A DNA stretch of 34,223 nucleotides from JBHGBB01 sp041946755 (GCA_041946755.1 JBHGBB010000014.1:1-34223); one strand, 5' to 3'. Numbered from the stretch's first letter, positions 6,217-15,400 are shown. Numbers and translations: made by a program. Notes: generated by a model not told the origin, from the letters alone.

Positions 6217-8529
6217 ATGAAAAATAAAGTTATCGGTAAGAATTATTGGAAGGTTGACGGTGTCGCGCTGGTTACCGGAGAAGCGCAATATGTCGATGAT
6301 ATCGACTTGCGCGATATGCTCCAGATAAAAATTCTTACCAGCCCGCATGCGCATGCCCGGATTCTGGATATCGATACCCGGGCGGCGGAAAAGCTTCCCG
6401 GAGTAAAATCGATTCTGACCTACAAGAATGTTCCTCGAATATGGCACACTACTGCCGGGCAGGGATATCCCGAACCTTCACCTTATGACGCGCTCATGTT
6501 CGATACCAAGGTCCGGTTTGTTGGCGACCGGGTAGCCGCTGTCGCTGCAGAAACGCTGCCAATAGCAAAAGATGCGGCTAATCTGATTAAAACTAAATAT
6601 GAAATTCTCCCGGCTATCCTCGACCCACGCGATTCCATGAAACCCGGTGCACCCCGGATTCATGAAGAATCGGATTTAAAAGGGGTACATGATTCGAGCA
6701 AGAATATCGCAGCACATAATGCCATCGAAATCGGGCGCGTCGTAAAAGGATATCAAGAAGCGGATGCGGTTTGTGAGACTGAAATTGAGATCCCTTATTA
6801 TCAGCATGCGATGATCGAACCGCATATTTGTATAACTTATTTGGATGAAAACAATCGGCTGGTGATTAGAACTAGCACTCAGGTTCCATTCCATTGCCGG
6901 CGAATCATCGCGCAAGTATTAGAAATCCCGATTAGCCGGATTCGGGTGATTAAACCTCGTATCGGCGGCGGGTTTGGTGGAAAACAGAAAATATTATTAG
7001 AAGATATCTGTTCGTTGATAACTCTCCGAACCGGGCGACCGGCGAAACTGGAATATTCTCGGGCGGAAGAATTTATCAGTGCTCGCACCCGGCATCCGAT
7101 GATTATCGGCATGAAAGCCGGGATTAAAAAAGACGGTACTTTAACCGCAATGGAAATGAATATTCTTAGCAACACCGGCGCATATGGTTCCCATTCGTTA
7201 ACCGTTATGAGTAATACCGGCAGCAAGAATCTACCGTTATATCATTCACCGAATATCAAGTTCTATGGGAACGCGGTATATACCAATCTCCCGGTATCCG
7301 GTGCCTGCCGAGGATATGGCGCAACACAAGGAGCATTCCCTCGGGAAGTTTTGATTGACGAACTCTGCGATAAGATTAATTTCGATCCCTTGGAATTCCG
7401 GAAGAAGAATCATATTAAACTCGGAGAAACCAGTCCAGTCTTCGTTGCTCTCGGCGAAGGACGAGAAGGATTCGAACAGTATATCAAAAGCTGCGGGTTG
7501 GATGAATGCATCGACCGCGGTGCGGCTGCTATCGGTTGGTATAAGAAACAACGGCGCTATCGTACAAAATCCGAAATTCGCAATTCGCAATCCGCAATCA
7601 AGACCGGTGTTGGGATGTGTACTCTAATGCAAGGGTCAGGGATACCCGGAGTTGATATGGGTGGCGCTAGAATTAAAATGAATGAAGATGGGTCGTTCAA
7701 CCTCCTGATCGGTGCTACGGATTTAGGTACCGGTAGCGATACTATCTTAGCCCAGATCGCTGCTGAAACCTTAGCGGTAGATATCGATAAAATCCTGGTG
7801 TATTCTTCTGACACCGATTTCACCCCTTTCGACAAAGGAGCTTATGCTTCCAGTACCACTTATATTTCCGGCGGTGCGGTTTTGAAAGCGGCGGAATTGG
7901 TGAAAAAGAAAATTTTACAAGTAGCCGCGGAAATATTAAATGAACCTATCGATAACTTCTCTTGCAAAGAGGCTACGGTTATCAGTACTTCCGGGAAATC
8001 GGTTACTTATCGGGAGATTATGGACCGGTCGTTGTATAATGTGAATCAGTTCCAGATTGAAGGGGAAGCGTCGCATATGTCATATGAATCCCCGCCACCG
8101 TTTGCTGCGCATTTCGCTGAAGTTGCGGTTGATACCGAAACTGGAGTAGTGAAAATACTAAACTATGTCGCGGCAGTAGATTGCGGTACCATTATCAATC
8201 CAAACCTCGCTGAAGGGCAGACTGAAGGTGGGGTATTAAATGGTATCGGGTATGCCTTATCCGAAGAAATGGTTTTTGATAAATCGGGGAGGGTGGTCAA
8301 TCCAAGTTTCCATGGATACCGGATTTTCTCGACTCTGGATGTTCCTCCGATTAAAACGATTCTGATTGAAACCTATGAACCAACCGCACCTTATGGTGCC
8401 AAAAGTGTCGCGGAAATTAGTATTAACGGTCCGCTACCTGCCATCGCCAACGCTATTTACGATGCTTGCGGCATCAAACTCCGGAAACCGCCATTCACCC
8501 CGGAAAAAGTTTTAACTGCATTGAAATGA
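6217..8529 (+). CDS. Molybdopterin-binding (large) subunit, xanthine dehydrogenase family
   Basis: 770 residues, normal length. Seen in order: an N-terminal domain (VDGVALVTGEAQYVDDI), Mo-cofactor loop IGGGFGGK (249-256), GACRGYGATQGAFPRE, GATDLGTGSDTILAQIAAE, and the C-terminal GAKSVAEIS carrying the likely catalytic Glu733. The ACRGYGATQ loop fits the xanthine dehydrogenase, hydroxybenzoyl-CoA reductase and nicotinate-type branch. The Cys-Ser-Phe-Arg loop of aerobic CO dehydrogenase is absent. The substrate is probably an aromatic or N-heterocyclic compound or an aldehyde. Residues 451-462 are encoded by a repeat-like tract (see the separate entry). No maturation genes (XdhC/CoxF, MobA type) lie nearby. 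Confidence 0.93.
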   Translation: MKNKVIGKNYWKVDGVALVTGEAQYVDDIDLRDMLQIKILTSPHAHARILDIDTRAAEKLPGVKSILTYKNVPRIWHTTAGQGYPEPSPYDALMFDTKVRFVGDRVAAVAAETLPIAKDAANLIKTKYEILPAILDPRDSMKPGAPRIHEESDLKGVHDSSKNIAAHNAIEIGRVVKGYQEADAVCETEIEIPYYQHAMIEPHICITYLDENNRLVIRTSTQVPFHCRRIIAQVLEIPISRIRVIKPRIGGGFGGKQKILLEDICSLITLRTGRPAKLEYSRAEEFISARTRHPMIIGMKAGIKKDGTLTAMEMNILSNTGAYGSHSLTVMSNTGSKNLPLYHSPNIKFYGNAVYTNLPVSGACRGYGATQGAFPREVLIDELCDKINFDPLEFRKKNHIKLGETSPVFVALGEGREGFEQYIKSCGLDECIDRGAAAIGWYKKQRRYRTKSEIRNSQSAIKTGVGMCTLMQGSGIPGVDMGGARIKMNEDGSFNLLIGATDLGTGSDTILAQIAAETLAVDIDKILVYSSDTDFTPFDKGAYASSTTYISGGAVLKAAELVKKKILQVAAEILNEPIDNFSCKEATVISTSGKSVTYREIMDRSLYNVNQFQIEGEASHMSYESPPPFAAHFAEVAVDTETGVVKILNYVAAVDCGTIINPNLAEGQTEGGVLNGIGYALSEEMVFDKSGRVVNPSFHGYRIFSTLDVPPIKTILIETYEPTAPYGAKSVAEISINGPLPAIANAIYDACGIKLRKPPFTPEKVLTALK
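7567..7602 (+). repeat. Short repeat tract in frame inside the Mo-subunit gene
   Basis: Tandem-like units CCGAAATTCG, CAATTCG, CAATCCG, CAATC at 7569-7599 encode the polar stretch KSEIRNSQSAIK, in the linker just before the conserved KTGVGM segment. The same type of unit, on either strand, occurs in intergenic DNA at 28421-28450 and 34201-34223. It reads as an intergenic repeat that entered the gene without breaking the frame. Confidence 0.6.
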
Positions 8530-8570
8530 CTTACCACGAAAACACGAAAATATAAAACTACGAAATATAC
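8529..8570. repeat. ACGAAA-type short repeat
   Basis: Starts at the stop codon of the Mo-subunit gene: CTTACCACGAAAACACGAAA, then ATATAAAACTACGAAATA. A related copy, reverse-complemented, is TATTTTCGTGGTAAG at 28367-28381, upstream of the M48 peptidase gene. Both keep the TTACCACGAAAA core beside AT-rich sequence. Confidence 0.5.
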
Positions 8571-8673
8571 TAAAAAAACATTAAAACCAGCTACGGATTT
8601 TCCAGAGTATATCTTAGGTAATGACTAAATATCTTCAGTCCATTTGGTTCAAGATATTGAACTACTACTAAAA

Positions 8674-8700
8674 ATCAGATTGGCAGCCTGCCAATTTGAT
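8674..8700. repeat. 27-bp palindrome, copy 1
   Basis: Arms ATCAGATTGGCAG (8674-8686) and CTGCCAATTTGAT (8688-8700) around a single central C, with one mismatched pair. A near-identical second copy lies 238 bp further on, so this is a dispersed element rather than a chance hairpin. Confidence 0.75.
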
Positions 8701-8758
8701 TCTTCCTCCCAAATCCACCCGTGCCATTTTGGCATTGAGCACCGTTTAGATTGGGAAG

Positions 8759-8791
8759 GGTACCAGAGCGGCTTCGACCCGCTCTGGTACC
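8759..8791. repeat. Perfect 13-bp hairpin
   Basis: Arms GGTACCAGAGCGG (8759-8771) and CCGCTCTGGTACC (8779-8791) with loop CTTCGAC. It lies between the two copies of the 27-bp palindrome. No T-run follows on either strand, so it is not a canonical intrinsic terminator. Confidence 0.7.
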
Positions 8792-8908
8792 TCTCCGGTA
8801 TCGGATTATAGAGAAAAGGTATCGAATTCGGGGGATAAAACAAGATAATTGCAATAATATCAGTGATTTAAATCATTCGCAGGAAAAGAATAGCCATTGG
8901 GGGTACAG

Positions 8909-8941
8909 AATATCAGATTGGCAGGCTGCCAATCTGATATT
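8909..8941. repeat. 27-bp palindrome, copy 2 (extended)
   Basis: The core arms ATCAGATTGGCAG and CTGCCAATCTGAT pair perfectly around a central G at 8925. Pairing continues outward to 16 bp per arm (8909-8924 with 8926-8941). It differs from copy 1 in the central base and in the one position that is mismatched in copy 1. Confidence 0.8.
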
Positions 8942-9033
8942 TCGCTTGGATAGGATTATACTATGCCGATTATGCCTCCAAAATAAACCAACTGAAGTTT
9001 TGGTAGAGATTTGCCCATTTTTATGCCGGGACG

Positions 9034-9098
9034 ATCCGCCTGAGGCGGATGAGTCGCCCCTACCCAGAATACTTCGGGCGGGGAAACCCCGCCCCTAC
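9034..9098. repeat. GC-rich double-hairpin repeat with CGCCCCTAC signature
   Basis: First hairpin ATCCGCC-TGA-GGCGGAT (9034-9050). Then CGCCCCTAC (9055-9063). Then GGGCGGGG-AAA-CCCCGCCC (9076-9094), ending in a second CGCCCCTAC (9090-9098). The same CGCCCCTAC signature and two-hairpin layout recur inside the M48 peptidase gene at 29480-29531. It sits just past the end of the ankyrin gene. Confidence 0.7.
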
Positions 9099-9115
9099 TA
9101 TCGGTATCTACTCAG

Positions 9116-10648
9116 CTATTTCGTTGTCTGCTGGGTATATGTTTCGTATACCTTTTTATCTTTGGTATCCAGCAATACTTTATCGGTTTTCTTATCAATC
9201 ATCATCCAGCGGTCGATTTGTCCATCTTCGTTAGTATCGAACTCCATCAGCCCGGGATATTCCCATTTTTCTGGTATCCCATTATCATTCAAATCGAAAT
9301 AGGACATCTTCCAATCACCATATTCGGAAATAATCACATATTCCGGATTCCCATCTTTATTCCGATCCTGAGTCTCGAACATAAATGACGGTCCACCCGG
9401 CCGGCTGAAATATTCCAGATTCCGTTTCATGCCATTTTCGAAATAATAAATATAATTCAATCGCGGATCGAGATACTCTTTTTCCGGACTATTTTCCCGG
9501 GTAACTATCTTTTTTATCAACGCTGGATAATATTGGGCAACGTTCTTTTCGAACACCGGAGTATAATTGGTGATTCGAATCCAATCGGGATCGGTAACCT
9601 CTTTAGCTAATTCCAATCTGCCTGAAGTAGATTTCTCATTCACAGCATCTACCACCATGGTACCGGTTAAGGATATCTTCTGCCCGCGTTTAATATCTTT
9701 TTTATCATAGACCGGCCACGAGATGGTTATCGGAGTCTCCTGTCCTTTCTTAAACCATTCGGTCCGACCGATGCCGGTACTATCGAAATATTCTTTTTTA
9801 TCATACACTTTATCGGTATCTTCATCATATGCCAGCCCAATAATTCGATTATTGTCGAGTATCGGATCGATGGTATCCAAATGCCGCGCTTGTTTAATCA
9901 GAGTAACGATTTCTAGATTGCTTTTCATCGCGGCAATATTAAACGCGCGATTGATATTCTCTTTCGCTCCATGCTCCAGCAGCAGTTTGATAATATCCGG
10001 AAATTCGAAAAAAGTCGCAATATATAAAGTCGTGTTCTTTTTCGCATCCGCGGTATCCGGGTTCGCTCCGGCAGTTAATAGCTGCTTAACTTTATTAGTA
10101 TCATGCAAAACGATGGCAGTAATCAAATTCTTATTCCGGTTGGTGCCATATTTCGCAGCTCCGGCCTTAACCAGCATTTTCACCAGATGGTCATATTCAT
10201 TATCCGCCGCTAACATAACTGCCGTTTCCCCTTTTGTGGATTTCAACTGCATATCCGCTTTTTTATCCAGCAGCAGCTGCACCAACTCCGCATCTCCGGA
10301 TAGGACGGCAAGCATTAGCGGAGTATACCCAAACTCGTTCTCCTGGCCATTAACTTTCGCACCTTGCGCTAATAAAGCGCGAACGATAGTCTTATTCCCC
10401 GACTTAATCGCCAGCATCAGTGCCGTCATCCCGGTATTCTGATTCTGTAAATTCGGATTCATTCCTGCTCTTAAGAAAAGACTGACCGCAGTAGTATCCT
10501 TATGCAAAATCGAATAAATAAATCGATCCTCAGAGAACGGAATATTCCGTTTCGCTAATTCTTGACTGGCCGGAGAAACCGGTATCGTTAATCCTGAAAC
10601 TGCTGTCAATAATAACAGTCCAACTGATATAATCAATAATCTTTTCAT
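9116..10648 (-). CDS. Exported ankyrin-repeat protein
   Basis: 510 residues starting MKRLLIISVGLLLLTAVSGL, a signal peptide without a lipobox, so probably periplasmic or secreted. Residues about 40-250 are ankyrin repeats (GMTALMLAIKSGNKTIVRALL, YTPLMLAVLSGDAELVQLLL, GETAVMLAADNEYDHLVKML, TTLYIATFFEFPDIIKLLL). Residues about 270-390 form an unidentified domain. The C-terminal 110 residues are Asp/Asn-rich with calcium-loop-like motifs (DRNKDGNPEY, DLNDNGIPEKW, DTNEDGQIDRW). Ankyrins mediate protein contact; the partner is unknown. GGAG lies about 10 nt before the ATG and a good promoter precedes it. It faces the palindrome island at its 3' end. Confidence 0.85.
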   Translation of the reverse strand: MKRLLIISVGLLLLTAVSGLTIPVSPASQELAKRNIPFSEDRFIYSILHKDTTAVSLFLRAGMNPNLQNQNTGMTALMLAIKSGNKTIVRALLAQGAKVNGQENEFGYTPLMLAVLSGDAELVQLLLDKKADMQLKSTKGETAVMLAADNEYDHLVKMLVKAGAAKYGTNRNKNLITAIVLHDTNKVKQLLTAGANPDTADAKKNTTLYIATFFEFPDIIKLLLEHGAKENINRAFNIAAMKSNLEIVTLIKQARHLDTIDPILDNNRIIGLAYDEDTDKVYDKKEYFDSTGIGRTEWFKKGQETPITISWPVYDKKDIKRGQKISLTGTMVVDAVNEKSTSGRLELAKEVTDPDWIRITNYTPVFEKNVAQYYPALIKKIVTRENSPEKEYLDPRLNYIYYFENGMKRNLEYFSRPGGPSFMFETQDRNKDGNPEYVIISEYGDWKMSYFDLNDNGIPEKWEYPGLMEFDTNEDGQIDRWMMIDKKTDKVLLDTKDKKVYETYTQQTTK

Positions 10649-10683
10649 ATAATTTCTACTCCAATAATAAGAATGATAAATTT

Positions 10684-10712
10684 AAAATATCATATCAAGC
10701 TAAGCCTGTCAA
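10684..10712 (-). promoter_or_regulatory. Promoter for the ankyrin-repeat gene
   Basis: Read on the minus strand: -35 TTGACA (10712-10707), a 17-nt spacer, -10 TATTTT (10689-10684). Start codon 10648 lies about 35 nt further, giving a short leader that contains the GGAG ribosome site. Confidence 0.6.
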
Positions 10713-10739
10713 TGCAATACCTGATTTAATCGGAATAAG

Positions 10740-11570
10740 TTATACCGGCAATATTTTCCGCCATTTTTCCGGATGCCCGATACCGAATCCAATCCTCCCG
10801 CTATCGCCAATAAGTTCGAGTTTGAAAAATCGATTATTCCCAAAATATACCTGCATACAACTCCGAAGTTCGCTGACTTTCGTAATCGACGAAATCGGAA
10901 TTACCAGTTGTTCACCAACCAAAGGAGTCAAGATTAGCTGGTGATCGACATATTGGATAATTCCGGGCGATTGAAGTGCACCATGGATGATTAACCCATC
11001 ATCTTGCAAGTCCGCTGATTGCCGCAGATATTGCCGCTTTTTATCCAATCGCTGACCGATATTGAAATATAATCGATAGAATATCCCGGCAAGAAAAAGA
11101 GCTAACGCCGGAAATAATATCCATTCCCAGGGCGGTATTCTATTACCAACGATTGTAGTTATGAGCATGATAACTCCACCTAATATTTCAACGAAGAAAA
11201 ATAAATATACCGCATAGAGGATTCGATTCTTCGGTTTCCAAGGAAATAAAGTTACTCCCCAGAAAACATCCCGGTCTTGACTCCACAAATCCGCTTGCAT
11301 GATATCAGCTAATATCCCCGGTTTCTTTTGACTACGCCCTGCGCTAAATATCCGATTCAGATACTCCGGATTCCCGAAATGTTCCCGAACTAATAATAGC
11401 ATATCCGCTTCCGATAATTGCGCATTATCATTTAAGTATTCGAGCGCTTTATCTTCAAGATGAGTATAGAGTTCTTCTTTCGCATCATTATTCAACCGTT
11501 GCGACTTTGCGATATGCTCAGCTAACTCTTGCAGGTTTTGTATTACCTGCTCACTCAATTTATTTGCCAT
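10740..11570 (-). CDS. HAAS-domain membrane protein, partner of PadR
   Basis: 276 residues. The N-terminal helical domain (about 1-75; LSEQVIQNLQELAEHI, LYTHLEDKALEYL, REHFGNPEYL) matches the HAAS type found beside PadR regulators. Two hydrophobic segments follow (about 120-145 and 153-172), then a cytoplasmic beta-rich C-terminal part (about 190-270) resembling a bacterial PH fold. Its start overlaps the end of the PadR gene by 11 nt, so the two are translationally coupled. Family knowledge: HAAS/PadR pairs behave as signalling modules in which the membrane protein modulates or is controlled by the repressor; the ligand is unknown. Confidence 0.8.
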   Translation of the reverse strand: MANKLSEQVIQNLQELAEHIAKSQRLNNDAKEELYTHLEDKALEYLNDNAQLSEADMLLLVREHFGNPEYLNRIFSAGRSQKKPGILADIMQADLWSQDRDVFWGVTLFPWKPKNRILYAVYLFFFVEILGGVIMLITTIVGNRIPPWEWILFPALALFLAGIFYRLYFNIGQRLDKKRQYLRQSADLQDDGLIIHGALQSPGIIQYVDHQLILTPLVGEQLVIPISSITKVSELRSCMQVYFGNNRFFKLELIGDSGRIGFGIGHPEKWRKILPV

Positions 11571-11901
11571 GGGCCACCTCCATAAATCGGGTAATCAATC
11601 CATCGAATTGCTTCCATTGTTCGGTTTGTAATTGTAGTGCTTCCCGGCCTTTTGCCGTAATATAATAATATTTGCGTTTCCGACCGGAGTCAGCTGTTTG
11701 CCATTGTCCGCGAATGAGTTTCTCCTGTTCGAGTTTATGGAGTACCGGATAAACGGTCCCTTCCTGCCATTGGAATAAATCGCCGGCTATATCGTTCATC
11801 CGTTTAACAATCTGATATCCATAACTCGGTGCTGAGACTAAAACTCGCAAAATTAATAAGGCTGTTGAGGCCCCAACCAATTCTTTCTGATTCTGCAGCA
11901 T
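11560..11901 (-). CDS. PadR-family transcriptional repressor
   Basis: 113 residues. A winged helix covers about 12-85: LLILRVLVSAPSYGYQIVKR, FQWQEGTVYPVLHKLEQEKL, and the wing GRKRKYYYITAKGREAL. These are hallmarks of the PadR N-terminal domain; the short C-terminal helix would dimerise it. An AAGGAA lies about 9 nt upstream of the ATG. It is first in an operon with the HAAS protein. The promoter contains a 21-bp perfect palindrome, so negative autoregulation is likely. Confidence 0.92.
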   Translation of the reverse strand: MLQNQKELVGASTALLILRVLVSAPSYGYQIVKRMNDIAGDLFQWQEGTVYPVLHKLEQEKLIRGQWQTADSGRKRKYYYITAKGREALQLQTEQWKQFDGLITRFMEVAHGK

Positions 11902-11941
11902 CGGAGACCGTTCCTTTCTCAGATTAAGAACTTCTAGGTAT

Positions 11942-11971
11942 AGTATACTATGAAGTTCATAGTATTGTCAA
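11942..11971 (-). promoter_or_regulatory. padR-HAAS promoter with operator-like palindrome in the spacer
   Basis: On the minus strand: -35 TTGACA (11971-11966), an 18-nt spacer, -10 TATACT (11947-11942). The spacer is largely occupied by a perfect palindrome, ATACTATGAA-G-TTCATAGTAT on the plus strand (11945-11965), which also overlaps the -10 box. A dimeric repressor bound there would block polymerase directly. Confidence 0.75.
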
Positions 11972-12055
11972 GCGCTTTCCTTAATTACCCTGCATAAGAC
12001 TGGGTTTTGGTGGCTAATCATTGCGCTCAAGCCTTATTAATTAACTTGAATTATA

Positions 12056-12084
12056 TTGATTTATCGACAAATAAAGCATATACT
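12056..12084 (+). promoter_or_regulatory. Candidate promoter for the CxxC mini-protein gene
   Basis: -35 TTGATT (12056-12061), 17-nt spacer, -10 TATACT (12079-12084). The leader to the ATG at 12197 would be about 105 nt. The rest of the 295 bp between the divergent padR and mini-protein genes shows no other clear signal besides the padR promoter. Confidence 0.45.
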
Positions 12085-12196
12085 TAATAGGTCATATATT
12101 ACTTCAATGAAGAGTATCGAGTACTAAGAATGCTGATGGTATCCGTTCAACTCAAATCTCTTTCTTTTAACCTATCAGGTAAGGAAGTGGAATACT

Positions 12197-12343
12197 ATGG
12201 CAAGTGTAAAAGCCGGTTGGGGTGGATGTAAGATTTGTAAAGCCCCGGGTAAAGAGCTCCGGCAATGCGTTTATTGTCAAGCGGTAGCCTGCGCCCAATG
12301 CTGGAAAGAACGAAACGATGTTTGCCCGGTATGCAATAAATAA
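12197..12343 (+). CDS. 48-residue protein with four CxxC pairs (zinc-ribbon/RING-like)
   Basis: Begins MASVKAGWGG and ends DVCPVCNK. Eight cysteines form four CxxC pairs at 11/14, 24/27, 32/35 and 43/46, the spacing expected for two zinc sites in a cross-braced or treble-clef fold. AAGGAAG at 12181-12187 lies 9 nt before the ATG, there is an upstream promoter candidate, and a hairpin follows the stop, so it looks like a complete free-standing gene. I do not recognise the family; it could bind nucleic acid or protein. Confidence 0.75.
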   Translation: MASVKAGWGGCKICKAPGKELRQCVYCQAVACAQCWKERNDVCPVCNK

Positions 12344-12348
12344 CCAGT

Positions 12349-12383
12349 AAAAAAAATCCCCTACCCAATCGGGTAAGGGATTT
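12349..12383 (-). terminator. Intrinsic terminator for the giant minus-strand gene
   Basis: A 13-bp stem with one mismatch (12354-12366 with 12371-12383, loop AATC) is followed on the minus strand by a run of eight T (complement of A349-A356 in this block, i.e. 12349-12356). It lies 39 nt past the stop codon at 12422. In the plus direction it also follows the mini-protein, but with only three T after the stem. Confidence 0.75.
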
Positions 12384-12421
12384 AAAAAGTTCTTTATTAC
12401 AATCGCTCCGGTACCATATAC

Positions 12422-15400
12422 TTAGTATTTCCTCCAGACTTCTGAAGGAACTTTCGTTGGTGGCAGAACCCCAACGCCACTGAGATTTATGGTTGTGATC
12501 GGGAAAACCGGATCATTACTATAGATCGATAAAGTCGCGGTTCTTGTTCCCGCACTATTCGGATGGAATCGGATCGGGACTTCTACCGATTGATTCCTCG
12601 CCAATTGCAGATTGACTGACCCTATCGGATAATATTCCGCACTGTTCGCTATAATATTATTCACCGTTAATATCCCATACCCAACATTCGTAATCTGTAT
12701 CGGAATATCGAGCCCGAAGCCAATGGTCACCGTTCCATAATTAATATTTGCCGGAGATAAACTGATTGATGGTATCCCCGTGTTATAGATTAACAAAGTT
12801 ACCGGTATTGAAACCGGCGTTTCATCCGGGTCATTACTACTTACGATAAAATACCCGGTAGTTTCTCCGGTCGGTAAACTGGTCGCATCGAAGGTTACAG
12901 TTATCTGACTATACGTTCCACTCGGATTTACTCCTGCGGTCAGTGTTTCATCCAGCCAATCAAGCACATCACAATTATACGACTCATTGACATCTCGTGC
13001 AGTGCCGCTGAATCCCGCAAGTGCATACATGGTACCATCGCTATTAACCGCCATCGAAAGCCCTTCTCGTGCATAATTGAGATAAGGAATCTCAGTTGAC
13101 GACATCGTCCAGGAGTTCGTTAATGGACTATATCGTTCAACTACGGTAGTCCAATATGACCATGGACTACCGCCGCCAATCGCATAAATATAATTCCCAT
13201 CCGAACATACCCCAAGATCACCACGCGCAAGATTCATCGAAGATTTAACGGTCCAGGTATTACCTACCGGGTCATATTCTTCACAATAAGCCGCATTAGC
13301 ACTGCTGGTCCATCCACCAATAGCATAAATCTTGTTATTAATCGCGGCCGCGCCAAGATAATTCCGAGCATAATTCATCGATGATTTCTGACTCCAAGAG
13401 TTCGCCACCGGATTGTATTCATAACAGGTATTCAATTTACCGGAAGAGCTACTTCCACCAACCACATATAATTTCCCGTTTACCACCGCTGCCCCTGCAC
13501 CGCAGAATGGTTGCGGTAATGAAGCGCCGGTAGTCCAGGTATCATATTGGGTATCGTAGATTTCTAATTCGGAATGATAATTGTAACTATTATCATAGCC
13601 ACCGGCAACATAGATTTTATTCCCGATAACCCCGCAACAGATATTTGCTAACGCAGTCGGTTTATTGGTTTTACTCACCCAAGTACCAAGATTGGGATCG
13701 AACATTTCCACACTATTACTAGCCACATCAGAACTATTCCAACCACCAATAATATAGATTTTCCCATTCACCGCAGCAGCGGCTGCACGATATCGAGCAC
13801 CATTCATCGCCGGATTAATCGTCCATCCGCTCCCGCTGAAAATCAGTTCACCATCGTCGATATTCAAACTGTTTTTAGTCAATCGGCCAGGATATCGATC
13901 GGGATTAACTCCAAATATATATGGTAATTGCGCCACCGTACGGAATCGACTATCTTCATTTCCTGTATTACCCAAAATCCCTATATCAGACAGACTCTCA
14001 GCAATCTGCCAGGAAAGCGTAGTTCCGCTAGAGGCTGTATTCCGAACCGTCATAATATCGGTTAGAATAGTTCCCTGCAGCATGGTTTTTGAGAATGCAG
14101 TCGGCTGAATATCGATATCCGGCGGAATTATCCCAATTCCGGTTAAACTGATTGATGCTGTGCTTACATTGCTATAGATTGTTAAGGTGCCGGTTCTGGT
14201 ACCAGCAGCAGATGGGATAAATCGAGCAGTGATATCCGCATATTGATTTCTGGGAAGCCGAATATCACCTGACCAAATCCTAACATAATCGCTGCTCCCG
14301 CTGGTAATCGCAATATTTGATACGGTTAATATTCCGTATCCCGAATTCGTAATTCGAATCGGATTATTTACGCTTACGCCAGTATACACCGAGCCATAAT
14401 TGATACTCGATGGCGATACACTTAGTTTCGGTATCCCGGGCAATACATGCAATGACGCTAGAACATTCACTGGATTTTCATCCGGGTCGTTGCTGGTAAT
14501 GATAATGTATCCTGAAGTATCACCAATAGGTAATTCACTCGCATCATAGACTACGGTGATAATACTATATGTAGCCGTGGCAATTGTTCCTGATTTCGGA
14601 TTCTCATCCAACCAGGATAGTCCAGCAAGTTGCAATGCTTTATAAATGTTGATTCTGCCATTCGTCGCACATTTTCCGATGAGTGCGGCAACCGTATCTA
14701 CAGAATTCACTAAGACTTGTTTCACCTGGGCAGGAGTCGCTGATAGGTTCATCGACCAAATCAGCGCGCAGGCTCCGGATACATGCGGTGTCGCCATCGA
14801 GGTGCCGTTGAAACTATCATACCCACCAGGGATGGTACTATAAATATTCACACCGGGTGCACCGACATCGACTGAAGTCGGCCCGTAGTTTGAAAATGAG
14901 GCAAGAAGATCATCATCATCGGTAGCCGCAACGGCAATAACATTCGGTAAATCGTAACTTGCCGGGTAGGTTGGATTCGTATCGTTATTATTTCCATAAT
15001 CATTTCCGGCAGCCGCAACAAATAGCTGCCCGGCAACGTTCGCGGCACTTATTGCTGCATATAACGAAGAACTATATCCCCCGCCACCCCAGCTGTTGGA
15101 AGTCAGTTTCACTCCCATTTTCGCCGCATAGAGAACGGCTTCAACCGCATCAGCGGTCGAACCAGACCCGCTATCATCCAAGAATTTCAAAGGCATAATT
15201 TTCGCCTGCCAATTTACTCCAACCACTCCGATACCATTATTCCCTTCACCAGCTATCGTACCGGAACAATGCGACCCATGGTCATTATCATCCATCGGAT
15301 TATTATCATTATTAACAAAATCCCAGCCGATAGTATCATCGACATACCCATTCCCATCATCATCAATACTATTAAACGGAATTTCATCCGGATTATGCCA

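Larger units (their letters stand above)
8530..9115. other. Gene-free region of 586 bp filled with palindromes
   Basis: Lies between the Mo-subunit stop codon and the ankyrin-gene stop codon. No convincing coding region was found: the longest plus-strand open frame runs through palindromes into the antisense of the ankyrin gene. The region holds an ACGAAA repeat (8529-8570), two copies of a 27-bp palindrome (8674-8700 and 8909-8941), a 13-bp hairpin (8759-8791) and a GC-rich double hairpin (9034-9098), each listed separately. Only the 3' ends of genes face it, so it may serve as a termination or repeat-accumulation zone. Confidence 0.7.

Noticed and set aside
4821..8529. Annotation as aerobic CO dehydrogenase (coxMSL)
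   Set aside because: Gene order matches, but the large subunit has GACRGYGATQ in place of the Cys-containing active-site loop of form I CO dehydrogenase.
8622..8672. Tiny plus-strand open frame (16 codons) starting MTKYLQS
   Set aside because: Too short, no ribosome site, and it stops immediately before the first palindrome.
9076..9094. GC-rich hairpin as intrinsic terminator of the ankyrin gene
   Set aside because: No T-run follows on the minus strand, and the hairpin is part of a repeat found elsewhere inside a coding gene.
8751..9302. Plus-strand open frame of 183 codons
   Set aside because: It is built from the palindromes of the 8530-9115 island and then runs antisense through the ankyrin gene. 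No start signal or domain is visible.
9723..10442. Plus-strand open frame of 239 codons
   Set aside because: It lies wholly antisense within the ankyrin-repeat gene, whose repeats are unmistakable on the other strand.
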